From contig NZ_QUAB01000045.1 of assembly GCF_003387575.1 (NCBI RefSeq), forward strand, positions 119,529 through 183,528: a stretch of DNA of 64,000 nucleotides, read 5' to 3'. Below the pieces are notes generated by a model, which was not told the origin of the DNA, ran no database searches, and saw only the letters and a list, made by a program, of their open reading frames with translations. Positions 28,030-36,619 of this stretch are shown here, piece after piece. The stretch comes from Microbacterium bovistercoris. GTDB lineage: Bacteria > Actinomycetota > Actinomycetes > Actinomycetales > Microbacteriaceae. The position numbers and the translations under genes were made by a program. Positions within the stretch are counted from its first letter, which is position 1; the number at the start of each line of letters is the position of its first letter.

Positions 28030-29559
28030 TCAGGAGCGGGTGCGTGTTTTCAGCGTAGTCGCCGCGATGACCGCCGCGAGCACGACGAGTCCCGCCCCGA
28101 TCATCGATGTCACGCCCACGCCGGAGCCGAAGGCGGCGGTCGCGGCATCCCAGACCTGCGTCGCCAGCGGCTCCGACAGGTCGTGCGAGACGGTGTACGC
28201 ACCGGCAAGAGTCTCCCGAGCCGCCTCCGTCGCCGCAGCATCCAGCCCCTCCGGCAGCACCAGGGCTCCGCGGTAGAAGGCGGTGATGATGCCGCCGAGG
28301 ATCGCGGTGCCGAGCACCGCGCCCAGCTCGTAGGCGGTCTCGGAGACCGCGCTGGCAGCGCCCGCCTTCTCCGGCGGTGCGCTGGCGAGGATCAGCTCGT
28401 TCGAAATGGTCTCGGCCGCGCCGATGCCGATGCCGAGCGACACGAACGACAGCACCAGCGCGGCGATCGATCCGCTCGTGAACGCCACCAGCAGATAGCC
28501 GAGCACCGAGAACATCAGTGCGGCGGGAATGAGGATGTGCGGCGAGACGCGACGCGAGACCGGCACGATCGCCAGGCCCGACACGATCATCGCCACCATG
28601 CCCGGCACCAGGGCGAACCCGGCGACCATGGGGGTCAGCCCGAGCACCAGCTGCAGGTGCTGGGAGACGTAGTACAGGAAGCCGACCAGCGCGACGACGC
28701 TGAGCAGATTCACCAGGATCGCGCCAGAGAACGTGCCGCGGCGGAACAGCGTCATGTCGAGCATGGGGATGTCGGCACGAAGCTGACGGCGTACGAACAA
28801 CGCACCCATCGCGATGCCGAGCGCGGCCCACGCTCCCCCGGCCCAGGTCGGACCGTCGACGGCGAAGGACTTGATCGCGTAGACGACGGGGATCATCGCA
28901 GCCATCGACAGCAGGATGCTGATGGGGTCGATGCGGCCCGGGTTCGGGTCACGGCTCTCGGGCACCAGCAGCGGCGCGCAGATCAGCAGCGGGATGAGCA
29001 CCGGCACCGCGATCAGGAACACCGAGCCCCACCAGAAGTGCTCGAGCAGGAATCCGCCCACGATCGGCCCGAGGGCGGACCCCGCCGAGAAGGCGGACGC
29101 CCACACCGCGATCGCCATGCGGCGCTGGTCGCGGTTGGTGAAGATCGACCGCAGCAGCGACAGCGTCGACGGCATCAGCATCGCGCCGAAGAAGCCGAGC
29201 AGCGCGCGGGCAGCGATCAGGGTGAGCGCCGTCGGCGCGAATGCCGCGAGGGCTGAGACGGCGGCGAAGCCGGTGGCACCGATGAGCAGCATCCGTCGGC
29301 GGCCGAACCGGTCGCCGAGCGTGCCCATCGTCACCAGCAGACCCGCGAGCACGAGCGGGTAGACATCGATGATCCAGAGCTGCTCCGCTCCGCTCGGCGA
29401 CAGGGCGAGGGAGATTTCGGGCAGCGCGAAGCTCAGCACGGTGTTGTCGACCGAGACGAGCAGCACGGGCAGCATGAGCACGATGAGCGCCCACCAGCCG
29501 CGTGCCCCGACACGGGGTCCGTCGGTCTCCTGCACGGGGATCGATGCGGTGGTGGCCAT
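28030..29559 (-). CDS. DHA2 family efflux MFS transporter (SmvA/LfrA-like)
   Basis: 509 residues from the ATG at 29559, preceded by AGGAAGAG. About fourteen hydrophobic segments are seen. Motifs fit 14-helix drug:H+ antiporters of the SmvA/LfrA kind: [76 protein letters not shown]. These proteins export quaternary ammonium compounds, dyes or fluoroquinolones, but the substrate here is unknown. A divergent TetR gene and a shared operator lie immediately upstream. Confidence 0.9.
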   Translation of the reverse strand: MATTASIPVQETDGPRVGARGWWALIVLMLPVLLVSVDNTVLSFALPEISLALSPSGAEQLWIIDVYPLVLAGLLVTMGTLGDRFGRRRMLLIGATGFAAVSALAAFAPTALTLIAARALLGFFGAMLMPSTLSLLRSIFTNRDQRRMAIAVWASAFSAGSALGPIVGGFLLEHFWWGSVFLIAVPVLIPLLICAPLLVPESRDPNPGRIDPISILLSMAAMIPVVYAIKSFAVDGPTWAGGAWAALGIAMGALFVRRQLRADIPMLDMTLFRRGTFSGAILVNLLSVVALVGFLYYVSQHLQLVLGLTPMVAGFALVPGMVAMIVSGLAIVPVSRRVSPHILIPAALMFSVLGYLLVAFTSGSIAALVLSFVSLGIGIGAAETISNELILASAPPEKAGAASAVSETAYELGAVLGTAILGGIITAFYRGALVLPEGLDAAATEAARETLAGAYTVSHDLSEPLATQVWDAATAAFGSGVGVTSMIGAGLVVLAAVIAATTLKTRTRS

Positions 29560-29595
29560 GATTTCACGCTCTTCCTGTTCGGGGACGACCTGATA

Positions 29596-29619
29596 ACTAT
29601 ACCGTCCGGTTGGTATAGT
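29596..29619. promoter_or_regulatory. TetR operator in divergent MFS/tetR promoter
   Basis: Perfect 8-base arms ACTATACC (29596-29603) and GGTATAGT (29612-29619) around GTCCGGTT. Each arm contains a TATAGT -10-like hexamer on one strand, so repressor binding would block both promoters. Confidence 0.75.
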
Positions 29620-29661
29620 AATGGGTGCAGGCCTGAGCATCCACTGAGCAGAGGAGTTCCC

Positions 29662-30204
29662 ATGCCGCGTCCGCCCCGCGCCAGGGAGGGCGTCCTCGAC
29701 GCCTATGAGCGCCTCCTCATCGAGGACGGCGAGCGCGCTGCCACTCTCGACGCCACCGCGCGGGCGGCAGGCGTCTCGAAGGGCGGCCTGCTCTACCACT
29801 TCGGCTCGAAGGAGGATCTCGCCACCGGGCTGATCCAGCGGCTCTCCGACCTCGTCGACGCCGACATCGAGCGGATGAACGCCGCCGCCGAAGGCGTCGT
29901 GGCCTACTACCTCCGCACCTCGGTCGCGATCGATGACCCGCTCGATCGCGCCCTGATCGCCGCCTCGCGCCTTGCGCAAGGAGGGCACGTCGGCGCGATC
30001 GCCGCCCTGAACGACGTGAGACGGCGCTGGTCGGCGACGATCGCACCGCATGTGCGCGACGAGGCCGCGCTCGACCTCGTGATGATGCTCAGCGACGGGC
30101 TGTACTTCAACAACGCACTCGGCGGCGACGGCGGAGAGCGCCTGGTCCCCGACGAGGAGCGGATGCGGGCACTCATCGCCCTCGTGCTGAACGCGACCGC
30201 CTGA
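29662..30204 (+). CDS. TetR family transcriptional repressor
   Basis: 180 residues, ATG at 29662 with AGAGGAG upstream. The N-terminal helix-turn-helix reads ATARAAGVSKGGLLYHFGSKEDLATGL (about residues 30-56), and the rest is an all-helical ligand domain. The divergent DHA2 pump and the intervening palindrome are the classic layout of a repressor of its neighbour and itself, as for LfrR/LfrA in mycobacteria. The inducing drug is unknown. Confidence 0.92.
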   Translation: MPRPPRAREGVLDAYERLLIEDGERAATLDATARAAGVSKGGLLYHFGSKEDLATGLIQRLSDLVDADIERMNAAAEGVVAYYLRTSVAIDDPLDRALIAASRLAQGGHVGAIAALNDVRRRWSATIAPHVRDEAALDLVMMLSDGLYFNNALGGDGGERLVPDEERMRALIALVLNATA

Positions 30205-30274
30205 GCGGCGCCGAGACCTTTTCTCGGGCATGACATCGCGCCCGTCGGCCCCCGCGCACGGTCGCCGACGGCAA

Positions 30275-30314
30275 GCGGAACGGCCCGCCCTCGTGTGAGG
30301 ACGGGCCGTTCCGC
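30275..30314. terminator. Terminator between tetR and serA
   Basis: Stem GCGGAACGGCCCG (30275-30287) with complement at 30302-30314 and a 14-base loop between convergent genes. Confidence 0.78.
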
Positions 30315-30321
30315 AGCGCTG

Positions 30322-31926
30322 TCAGAGGGTGGTGACCTCGATCTGGCGGAACAGGTCGGCGTCGATCGCCTCGCGGATCTCGTCGATGAGCTCGTCGCCG
30401 ACCGGGGAGTCGAGCGTCAGCACGCTCAGCGCCTGATCACCGGCGGCGCGGCGGGCGATCTGCATGCCCGCGATGTTCACGCCGGCCTCGCCGAACTTCT
30501 GGCCGTAGACGGCCACGATTCCGGGGCGGTCGGTGTACAGCATCACGACGTGGTGCTGGCCGAGCGGCAGTTCGAGTGCGTGGTCGTTGATGCCGACCAG
30601 CTTCTCGATCTGCTTCGGACCGGTGAGCGTGCCGGAGACCGAGAGCTGCGATCCGTCCGAGAGTGCGCCGCGCAGTGTGATGACGTTGCGGTACTCCTCG
30701 CTGACGTCATCCTTGAGCAGTCGGACGGCCACGCCGCGCTGCTCCGCGAGCAGCGGTGCATTCACGTACGACACGGTCTCGCTGACGATGTTCGCGAACA
30801 CGCCCTTGAGCGCAGCGAGCTTGAGCACACTGACGTCGTAGTCGTTCAGCTCGCCGTGCACCTCGACGTCGAGGCTGGTGAGCGGCGACTGCGCGAGGCC
30901 GGAGAACACCTGGCCGAGCTTCTCGACCAGCGCGATGCCGGGGCGCACGTAGGGGTCGATCACACCGCCGGCGACGTTGACCGCGTCGGGCACCAGGTCG
31001 CCGCCGAGCGCGAGGCGGACGGAGCGGGCGACCGAGACACCGGCCTTCTCCTGCGCCTCTTCGGTGCTGGCGCCGAGGTGCGGGGTGGCGACGACGTTCG
31101 GCAGCTCGGTGAGAGCGCGCGCGGTGCTGCCCTCGGCCGGCGGCTCGGAGGTGAACACGTCGAGTCCGGCACCGGCGATCTCACCGGTCTGCAGTGCCTC
31201 GAGCAGCGCGTCCTCATCGATCAGGCCGCCCCGGGCGACGTTGACGACGTACGCCGAGGGCTTCATCGCCTTGAGCTGCTCCGCACCGATCATCCCGGTG
31301 GTCTCCGGCGTCTTCGGCATGTGGATCGTGAGGAAGTCGGCCTCGGCCAGCAGCTCGTCGAGCGAGACGAGCTGCACGCCGAGCTGCTGCGCGCGGGCGC
31401 TGGTGACGTAGGGGTCGTACGCGATCAGACGCACGTCGAAGCCGCTCAGGCGGGCGGCGATCAGGGCGCCGATGCGGCCGAGACCGACGATGCCGACGGT
31501 CTTCTCGAGCAGCTCGGTGCCGGTGAAGCTCGAGCGCTTCCACGCCCCGGCCGCCAGCGACGCGTGCGCTGCGGGGATGTGCCGGGCGAGGCTGAGGATG
31601 TGACCGACGGTCAGCTCGGCGGCCGAGACGATGTTCGAGGTCGGCGCGTTGACGACCATGACGCCTGCGGCCGTGGCGGCCTTGATGTCGACGTTGTCGA
31701 GTCCGACGCCGGCACGGGCGACGACCTTGAGCTTCGGCGCGTGCGAGAGCGCCTCGGCGTCGATCTTCGTCGCCGATCGGACCAGGACGGCATCGGCGTC
31801 GGCGAGGGCGGCGAACAGCGCCTCGCGGTCGGTGCCGTCGACGTCGCGGACGTCGAAATCGGGGCCGAGGGCCTCGATGGTGGCAGGAGAGAGGACTTCG
31901 GCGATGAGCACGACGGGCTTCGGCAC
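30322..31926 (-). CDS. serA: D-3-phosphoglycerate dehydrogenase
   Basis: 534 residues from the GTG at 31926, preceded by AAGGA. NAD-binding motif VGLGRIGALIAARLSGFDVRLIAYDP (about 145-170) and catalytic region NVARGGLIDEDALL, VFTSEPP, TPHLGASTEEAQ. The long C-terminus holds an intervening substrate-binding domain and a terminal ACT domain (about 455-534) typical of the type I mycobacterial enzyme, which is inhibited by serine. It performs the first committed step of serine synthesis. A single-gene unit with terminator. Confidence 0.96.
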   Translation of the reverse strand: MPKPVVLIAEVLSPATIEALGPDFDVRDVDGTDREALFAALADADAVLVRSATKIDAEALSHAPKLKVVARAGVGLDNVDIKAATAAGVMVVNAPTSNIVSAAELTVGHILSLARHIPAAHASLAAGAWKRSSFTGTELLEKTVGIVGLGRIGALIAARLSGFDVRLIAYDPYVTSARAQQLGVQLVSLDELLAEADFLTIHMPKTPETTGMIGAEQLKAMKPSAYVVNVARGGLIDEDALLEALQTGEIAGAGLDVFTSEPPAEGSTARALTELPNVVATPHLGASTEEAQEKAGVSVARSVRLALGGDLVPDAVNVAGGVIDPYVRPGIALVEKLGQVFSGLAQSPLTSLDVEVHGELNDYDVSVLKLAALKGVFANIVSETVSYVNAPLLAEQRGVAVRLLKDDVSEEYRNVITLRGALSDGSQLSVSGTLTGPKQIEKLVGINDHALELPLGQHHVVMLYTDRPGIVAVYGQKFGEAGVNIAGMQIARRAAGDQALSVLTLDSPVGDELIDEIREAIDADLFRQIEVTTL

Positions 31927-32052
31927 AGTGGATCCTTCGGGGCAGCGCGGCAGGCGGGAGAGAGCCGATGCGCCGCACACCGTCGGGGGCGCGATCGAGC
32001 ACCACTGTACCCGAGGCGGCACGGTGCTCCCGACCGTATGACGCCCTGTGGA

Positions 32053-32394
32053 TCAGGCCATCGCGATGCTGCGCATCATGTACGACAGCACGTTCAGCCA
32101 GAACACCGCCGACAGGCCGAGCCCGGCGAGCAGCGCGATGATGAACTGCCAGAGCGGTCGCCGCCGCGCGAGCACGATCGCGGCCGTGAAGACGAGCGCC
32201 GGAAGCACGGCCGCGAACAGCAGCGCGACCCAGTCCATCGCCTGCAGCCCGAACGGAGCGACGCCGATGAGGAAGGCGATGGCGTTCCAGATCAGGTACG
32301 CATAGGCGAGACCGGCCAGCCCGGTGATGAACCCGGTCAGCGCGGAACGAAGACGCGAGGGCGCGGGGTCGACGGCGTTCTCTGCGACGCTCAT
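32053..32394 (-). CDS. Small membrane protein of unknown function
   Basis: 113 residues, ATG at 32394 overlapping the upstream gene stop as ATGA. Three hydrophobic stretches (ALTGFITGLAGLAYAYLIWNAIAFLIG, WVALLFAAVLPALVFTAAIVLA, LWQFIIALLAGLGLSAVFWLNVLSYM). No catalytic motif and no family I can name. It is translationally coupled to another unassigned membrane protein, so the two may form one complex. Confidence 0.75.
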   Translation of the reverse strand: MSVAENAVDPAPSRLRSALTGFITGLAGLAYAYLIWNAIAFLIGVAPFGLQAMDWVALLFAAVLPALVFTAAIVLARRRPLWQFIIALLAGLGLSAVFWLNVLSYMMRSIAMA

Positions 32395-32897
32395 GCGGCG
32401 ACTCCCCCGGTCATCACGAACGGCCACGGCACGAGGAACACGACGCCGGCGATCAGTGCGACCAGTCGCACCCAGCTGCGCGAACCGCGCGTCAGCATCC
32501 ACGACGCCGCGAACCACAGCGCGGGCGCGGCGACGGCGATCACGAGGGTGGCGGTGTACATCACGCTCGGGATCAGGAACAGCGCGCCCGCCTGCATCCG
32601 CATGCCGCCGATCAGCCAGCCGATCGTGTAGAGCAGGTAGATGCCGCCGACGGCGCCGAGGGCCAGCAGCATCCCGGTGGACAGCCCCTCGTACTCCTCG
32701 TCGTCCTCCTCTTCCGCGACCTCGTCAGCGGCGGATGCCGCGGACGAGACCTTCGCGGGAGCGGCATCCTCCGCCGGTGCGGACTCGACGTCCTCTCTCC
32801 CCCGGCCGACGGCGTGCCAGCCCTTCGGCAGCGTGGGGCGATCCACGTCGGAATCGCCACCCCAGCTCAGGGCGTCATCGTCGGGATCGGATGTCAT
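32391..32897 (-). CDS. Membrane protein with acidic N-terminal tail
   Basis: 168 residues, ATG at 32897. A disordered N-terminal half (WGGDSDVDRPTLPKGWHAVGRG, then Ala/Glu/Asp-rich AEEEDDEEYEG) is followed by four hydrophobic segments. I recall similar proteins in this family of bacteria mislabelled as DNA polymerase III gamma/tau; no AAA or polymerase domain is present here. Function unknown. Coupled to the next gene by ATGA; divergent from another membrane protein. Confidence 0.75.
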   Translation of the reverse strand: MTSDPDDDALSWGGDSDVDRPTLPKGWHAVGRGREDVESAPAEDAAPAKVSSAASAADEVAEEEDDEEYEGLSTGMLLALGAVGGIYLLYTIGWLIGGMRMQAGALFLIPSVMYTATLVIAVAAPALWFAASWMLTRGSRSWVRLVALIAGVVFLVPWPFVMTGGVAA

Positions 32898-32903
32898 GTC
32901 TCC

Positions 32904-32909
32904 AGCGTA
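32904..32909 (-). promoter_or_regulatory. -10 box (TACGCT), leaderless start
   Basis: TACGCT, six bases, then ATG at 32897 on the minus strand. No ribosome binding site is present. Confidence 0.4.
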
Positions 32910-32972
32910 GCGATCAGAATCATGCGCCCAGTAGGCTCAGGGCGTTCAGCAAACACTCAGGAGGGGGCCATC

Positions 32973-33884
32973 GTGGCGGAGAGCGACGAGCAGGCAGTCG
33001 AGACGGATGCGCCGGGCTGGAAGCCCACGCCCGAGGCGAAGAAGAAGGCCACCACGTTCCGCTGGATCGCCGTCGCGCTCTGGATCGTCGCGATCATCGG
33101 CGAAGCGGTCGGCATCTTCTGGCTGCTGCGTCAGCGCGTGTACGTCGGCGAGGAGGGCACGTTCACCCGCGACCCCGAGACCGGGCTGGTGACCGAGAGC
33201 GGGGTGACCGCGATCTTCCCGCAATGGGCGTTCATCGCCCTGCTGGTGCTGCTGGTCGTGATCGCCGCCCTGTCGATCACCGGTTCCGTGCTGTGGAAGA
33301 AGGCGAACCGCCTGGACCCGGCACGCAAGTCCGACAAGGCGCGGTTCTTCGTGCAGAACCAGCTCGGCGCGATCATCGCGATCGTCGCCTTCCTTCCGCT
33401 GGTCATCCTGATCTTCCTGAACAAGGACATGGACAAGGGTCAGAAGGCGACGGCGGGCATCGTCGGCATCGCCCTCGCCCTGCTCGCCACCTACATCGGC
33501 ATCGACTTCGCGCCGGCCTCGGTCGAGCAGTACACCGCAGACCAGTCCGCGGTCATCCAGATCCTCGGCGAGGACGAGGTGGTCTGGGTGGAGGGCGGCA
33601 AGGTCTACCACGTGTGCGACGAGGTGCCCGACATCCAGACCGGCAGCGAGAAGCTCACCGGCACCACTGCAGAGGCCGTCGCGGCCGGCAAGTACCGCCT
33701 CACCCTGCGCTTCGCCTCAGAGCTCAAGACGTGCGGTCTGCCCGTACCTGAGAACGCCGATGAGATCGCCGACGCGCTCCGCGAGATCCAGGCCGGCAGC
33801 GAGAACACGCCTCTGCCCGCCCCGGTGTGGGGCGACGACGTCACTCCCCCGATCGTGGTGGAGGACGCGGCGCCCGCGGAGTGA
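32973..33884 (+). CDS. Membrane protein of unknown function
   Basis: 303 residues from the GTG at 32973, which has AGGAGGGGGCC upstream. Four hydrophobic segments (about residues 28-47, 82-105, 130-150, 163-180) precede a soluble C-terminal domain with YHVCDEV and LKTCGLPVP, giving two Cys that could pair outside the cell. No named family recognised. Divergent from the two small membrane genes and followed by a strong terminator. Confidence 0.78.
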   Translation: MAESDEQAVETDAPGWKPTPEAKKKATTFRWIAVALWIVAIIGEAVGIFWLLRQRVYVGEEGTFTRDPETGLVTESGVTAIFPQWAFIALLVLLVVIAALSITGSVLWKKANRLDPARKSDKARFFVQNQLGAIIAIVAFLPLVILIFLNKDMDKGQKATAGIVGIALALLATYIGIDFAPASVEQYTADQSAVIQILGEDEVVWVEGGKVYHVCDEVPDIQTGSEKLTGTTAEAVAAGKYRLTLRFASELKTCGLPVPENADEIADALREIQAGSENTPLPAPVWGDDVTPPIVVEDAAPAE

Positions 33885-33908
33885 GACGACCGCGCCCGGA
33901 GAGGAAGG

Positions 33909-33941
33909 AAGGGAGGACGCCCGCTGCGGGCGTCCTCCCTT
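33909..33941. terminator. Terminator after membrane protein
   Basis: Stem AAGGGAGGACGCCCG (33909-33923), 3-base loop, complement at 33927-33941. Confidence 0.85.
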
Positions 33942-33968
33942 CTTGTCTGCGCGAACCCCTGCGCGGCT

Positions 33969-34003
33969 TCTGTAATTCGTCTGTAAGAACGTCTCGGTAG
34001 CGT
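33969..34003 (+). promoter_or_regulatory. Tandem TCTGTAA direct repeat and -10-like box upstream of S8 protease
   Basis: TCTGTAA occurs at 33969-33975 and 33980-33986, exactly 11 bases apart (one helical turn). TAGCGT at 33998-34003 could be the -10 box. The layout resembles an activator site of OmpR/PhoB-type regulators, but the identity is unknown. Confidence 0.35.
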
Positions 34004-34072
34004 GACGAAATCCCGTGTGCGCCAACGTCGCCGCACGCGGGACCTGCCGTCAACCGCCCCGAAGGACACGAC

Positions 34073-36619
34073 ATGCACCTCCTCAGAACCGCCCGAGCGT
34101 GGGTGGCGACGCTGGCCGCTGCAGCCGCAGCATCAGCGTTCGTCATCACCGCGCCTCCTGCACTCGCCGCTCCCCCCGCGCCCGCCGCGGACAAGATCGA
34201 CCAGAGCGTCCTCGACGCCGCCCAGAAGGGCGAGGAGACCTCCTTCTTCATCGTCCTCACCGAGAAGGCCGACCTCTCGGGTGCGCGCAAGGCGAAGGGT
34301 CACGAGAAGAAGGCCACTCTCGCCTACGAGGAGCTGACCACGACCGCGGCGAACACCCAGCGTCCGCTGCGCAACTTCCTCGACAAGAACGACGTCGAGT
34401 ACCAGCCGTACTGGATCGCGAACGCCATCCGGGCGACCTCCTCGGACGTCGAGCTCATCGAAGACCTCGCCGCTCGCAAGGACGTCGCCGAGATCCTGCC
34501 CGAGCGCCGCTACGCCATCGACGACACGGTCGTCGCGAGTGCGACCGAGTCGGCGGCTGTGACCGCCGACACTCCCGTCGAATGGGGCATCTCCGACATC
34601 AAGGCCGATCAGGTCTGGTCGCAGTACGGCGTGAGGGGCGAGGGCATCGTCATCGCCAACATCGACAGCGGCGTGCAGTACGACCACCCCGCCCTCGTGG
34701 GCAACTATCGCGGCAACCTCGGCAACGGCACGTTCTCGCACGACTACAACTGGTACGACCCGACCGGTGTCTGCACCACCGGAGTCCCCTGCGACAACAA
34801 CAATCACGGCACCCACACGATGGGCACCATGGTCGGCGCGGACGGCATCGGCGTCGCCCCCGGCGCCACCTGGATCGCCGCGAAGGGCTGCGAGGGCCGC
34901 TCCTGCTCCGACCCGTTCCTGCTCGCCTCCGGCCAGTGGATGCTCGCCCCGACCGATCACAACGGCCAGAACCCGCGTCCCGACCTCGCCCCCGACATCA
35001 TCAACAACTCCTGGGGCGGCAGCGACGACCAGTCGTTCTACACCGACATCATCGCGGCCTGGAACGCGGCCGGCATCTTCGAGGCTTTCGCGGCCGGCAA
35101 CGACGGCGACGGCGTGACCTGCTCGACGACGGCCGCTCCCGGCGGCCTCGGTGAGGTCTACGGCGTCGGCGCGTACGACGTGAACGGCAAGATCGCGAAC
35201 TTCTCCGGCTTCGGGCCGTCGCCCGTCGACGGCTCACTGCGCCCCGACATCACCGCCCCCGGCGTGAACGTGCGCTCCGCCGTCGCCGGCAGCCGCTACC
35301 AGGCGATGAACGGCACCTCGATGGCGACCCCGCACCTCTCGGGCGCGGTCGGCCTGCTCTGGGCGGAGGCCCCGAGCCTCATCGGTGACATCGAGGCGAC
35401 CCAGGCCCTGCTCAACAGCACTGCCCGCGACGTCGACGACACCCACTGCGGCGGCACGCCCGGCCGCAACAACGTCTGGGGCGACGGAAAGCTGGATGTG
35501 CTCGCCGCCGTCGATGCGGCCCCGCACACGCGCTCGATCATCACGGGCACTGCGACCGATGCCGTCACCGGCGCCGCGCTGCCGAACCTCACCGTCCACG
35601 TGACCGGCACCGGCTTCGACCGCACGACCACCACCGACGCTCACGGCGAGTACCGCGTCGTGCTGCCCGCCGGCACCTTCCGCTTCGAATTGAGCGGCTA
35701 CGGCTACGCACCGCTCGTCGACGAGGGCTACGTCGTCACCGCCGGCACCGATGCGGTTCACGATCTGGCGCTGAACGCCGTCGCGCACCACCGAGTCTCT
35801 GGCATCGTGCGCGATGTCACCGGCGCTCCGCTCGCCGGCGTCACCGTCGCCGTCGAGAACACCCCGGTCCCCACGGTGACCACCGACGCTCAGGGCCGCT
35901 ACACGCTGCCCGATGTCGCCGAGGGAACGTTCTCGCTCGCCGCGACTCCGGCCGCTCCCGTGCTCTGCAACGGCATCTCCCGCGGACCGCTCGAGGTCGG
36001 CGCCGATGTCGTGAACGACATCGACCTGCCCGCCCGCACCGACGCGGCCGGCACCTCGTGCCGACCCGCTTCGTACTCGTGGATAAAGGGAGCCTCGAAG
36101 GTCGCGATCTCGGGCGATGAGGATGCCGAGACCGTTGCGCTGCCCTTCCCGGTGACGTTCTACGGCACGACGTACACCTCGGCGTCCGTCACGACGAACG
36201 GCCTCGTCAACTTCGCTGCTCCGCGCCTCGGCGACTTCGCGAACTCGGCGCTGCCGACAGGGTCCGCGCCGAACTCGATCATCGCCGCCTACTGGGACGA
36301 CCTCGTGATCGACAAGAAGGCGAGCGTGCAGACCGCGCTGACCGGCACCGCAGGCTCCCGCAAGTTCGCGCTGGTCTGGAACAACGCCGCCATCGCCGCC
36401 GACACCAGCGTGCGTCTCTCGTTCGAGGTCGTCTTCGACGAGAAGACCGGCACCGTCACTCTGCAGTACAAGGATGTCGCGGCAAGCGCACTCGAGCGCG
36501 GATCGTCGGCGACGATCGGCATCGAGAACGCCACAGGCACCGACGCCCTGCAGTACTCCTTCAACCAGGCCGTCATCACCGACGGCTCGGCGATCAGCTT
36601 CATCCGAAAGGGAGCATGA
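34073..36619 (+). CDS. Secreted S8 family serine peptidase (subtilisin-like)
   Basis: 848 residues, ATG at 34073 after GAAGGACACGAC. A signal peptide ends near residue 30 (PPALAAPP), followed by an inhibitor I9-like prodomain (FIVLTEKADLSGARKAKGHE ... VAEILPERRYAI). The catalytic triad is Asp near 198 (IANIDSGVQ), His near 245 (NNHGTHTMG) and Ser near 416 (MNGTSMATPHLSG). Then come two carboxypeptidase-regulatory-like beta domains (about 480-650) and a C-terminal nidogen-like beta domain with FYGTTYTSASVTTNG. No sortase motif. It is coupled by ATGA to the FG-GAP protein gene. Confidence 0.93.
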   Translation: MHLLRTARAWVATLAAAAAASAFVITAPPALAAPPAPAADKIDQSVLDAAQKGEETSFFIVLTEKADLSGARKAKGHEKKATLAYEELTTTAANTQRPLRNFLDKNDVEYQPYWIANAIRATSSDVELIEDLAARKDVAEILPERRYAIDDTVVASATESAAVTADTPVEWGISDIKADQVWSQYGVRGEGIVIANIDSGVQYDHPALVGNYRGNLGNGTFSHDYNWYDPTGVCTTGVPCDNNNHGTHTMGTMVGADGIGVAPGATWIAAKGCEGRSCSDPFLLASGQWMLAPTDHNGQNPRPDLAPDIINNSWGGSDDQSFYTDIIAAWNAAGIFEAFAAGNDGDGVTCSTTAAPGGLGEVYGVGAYDVNGKIANFSGFGPSPVDGSLRPDITAPGVNVRSAVAGSRYQAMNGTSMATPHLSGAVGLLWAEAPSLIGDIEATQALLNSTARDVDDTHCGGTPGRNNVWGDGKLDVLAAVDAAPHTRSIITGTATDAVTGAALPNLTVHVTGTGFDRTTTTDAHGEYRVVLPAGTFRFELSGYGYAPLVDEGYVVTAGTDAVHDLALNAVAHHRVSGIVRDVTGAPLAGVTVAVENTPVPTVTTDAQGRYTLPDVAEGTFSLAATPAAPVLCNGISRGPLEVGADVVNDIDLPARTDAAGTSCRPASYSWIKGASKVAISGDEDAETVALPFPVTFYGTTYTSASVTTNGLVNFAAPRLGDFANSALPTGSAPNSIIAAYWDDLVIDKKASVQTALTGTAGSRKFALVWNNAAIAADTSVRLSFEVVFDEKTGTVTLQYKDVAASALERGSSATIGIENATGTDALQYSFNQAVITDGSAISFIRKGA

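Noticed and set aside
32391..32897. DNA polymerase III gamma/tau subunit
   Set aside because: The protein has only a disordered acidic tail and membrane segments, with no AAA or clamp-loader motifs.
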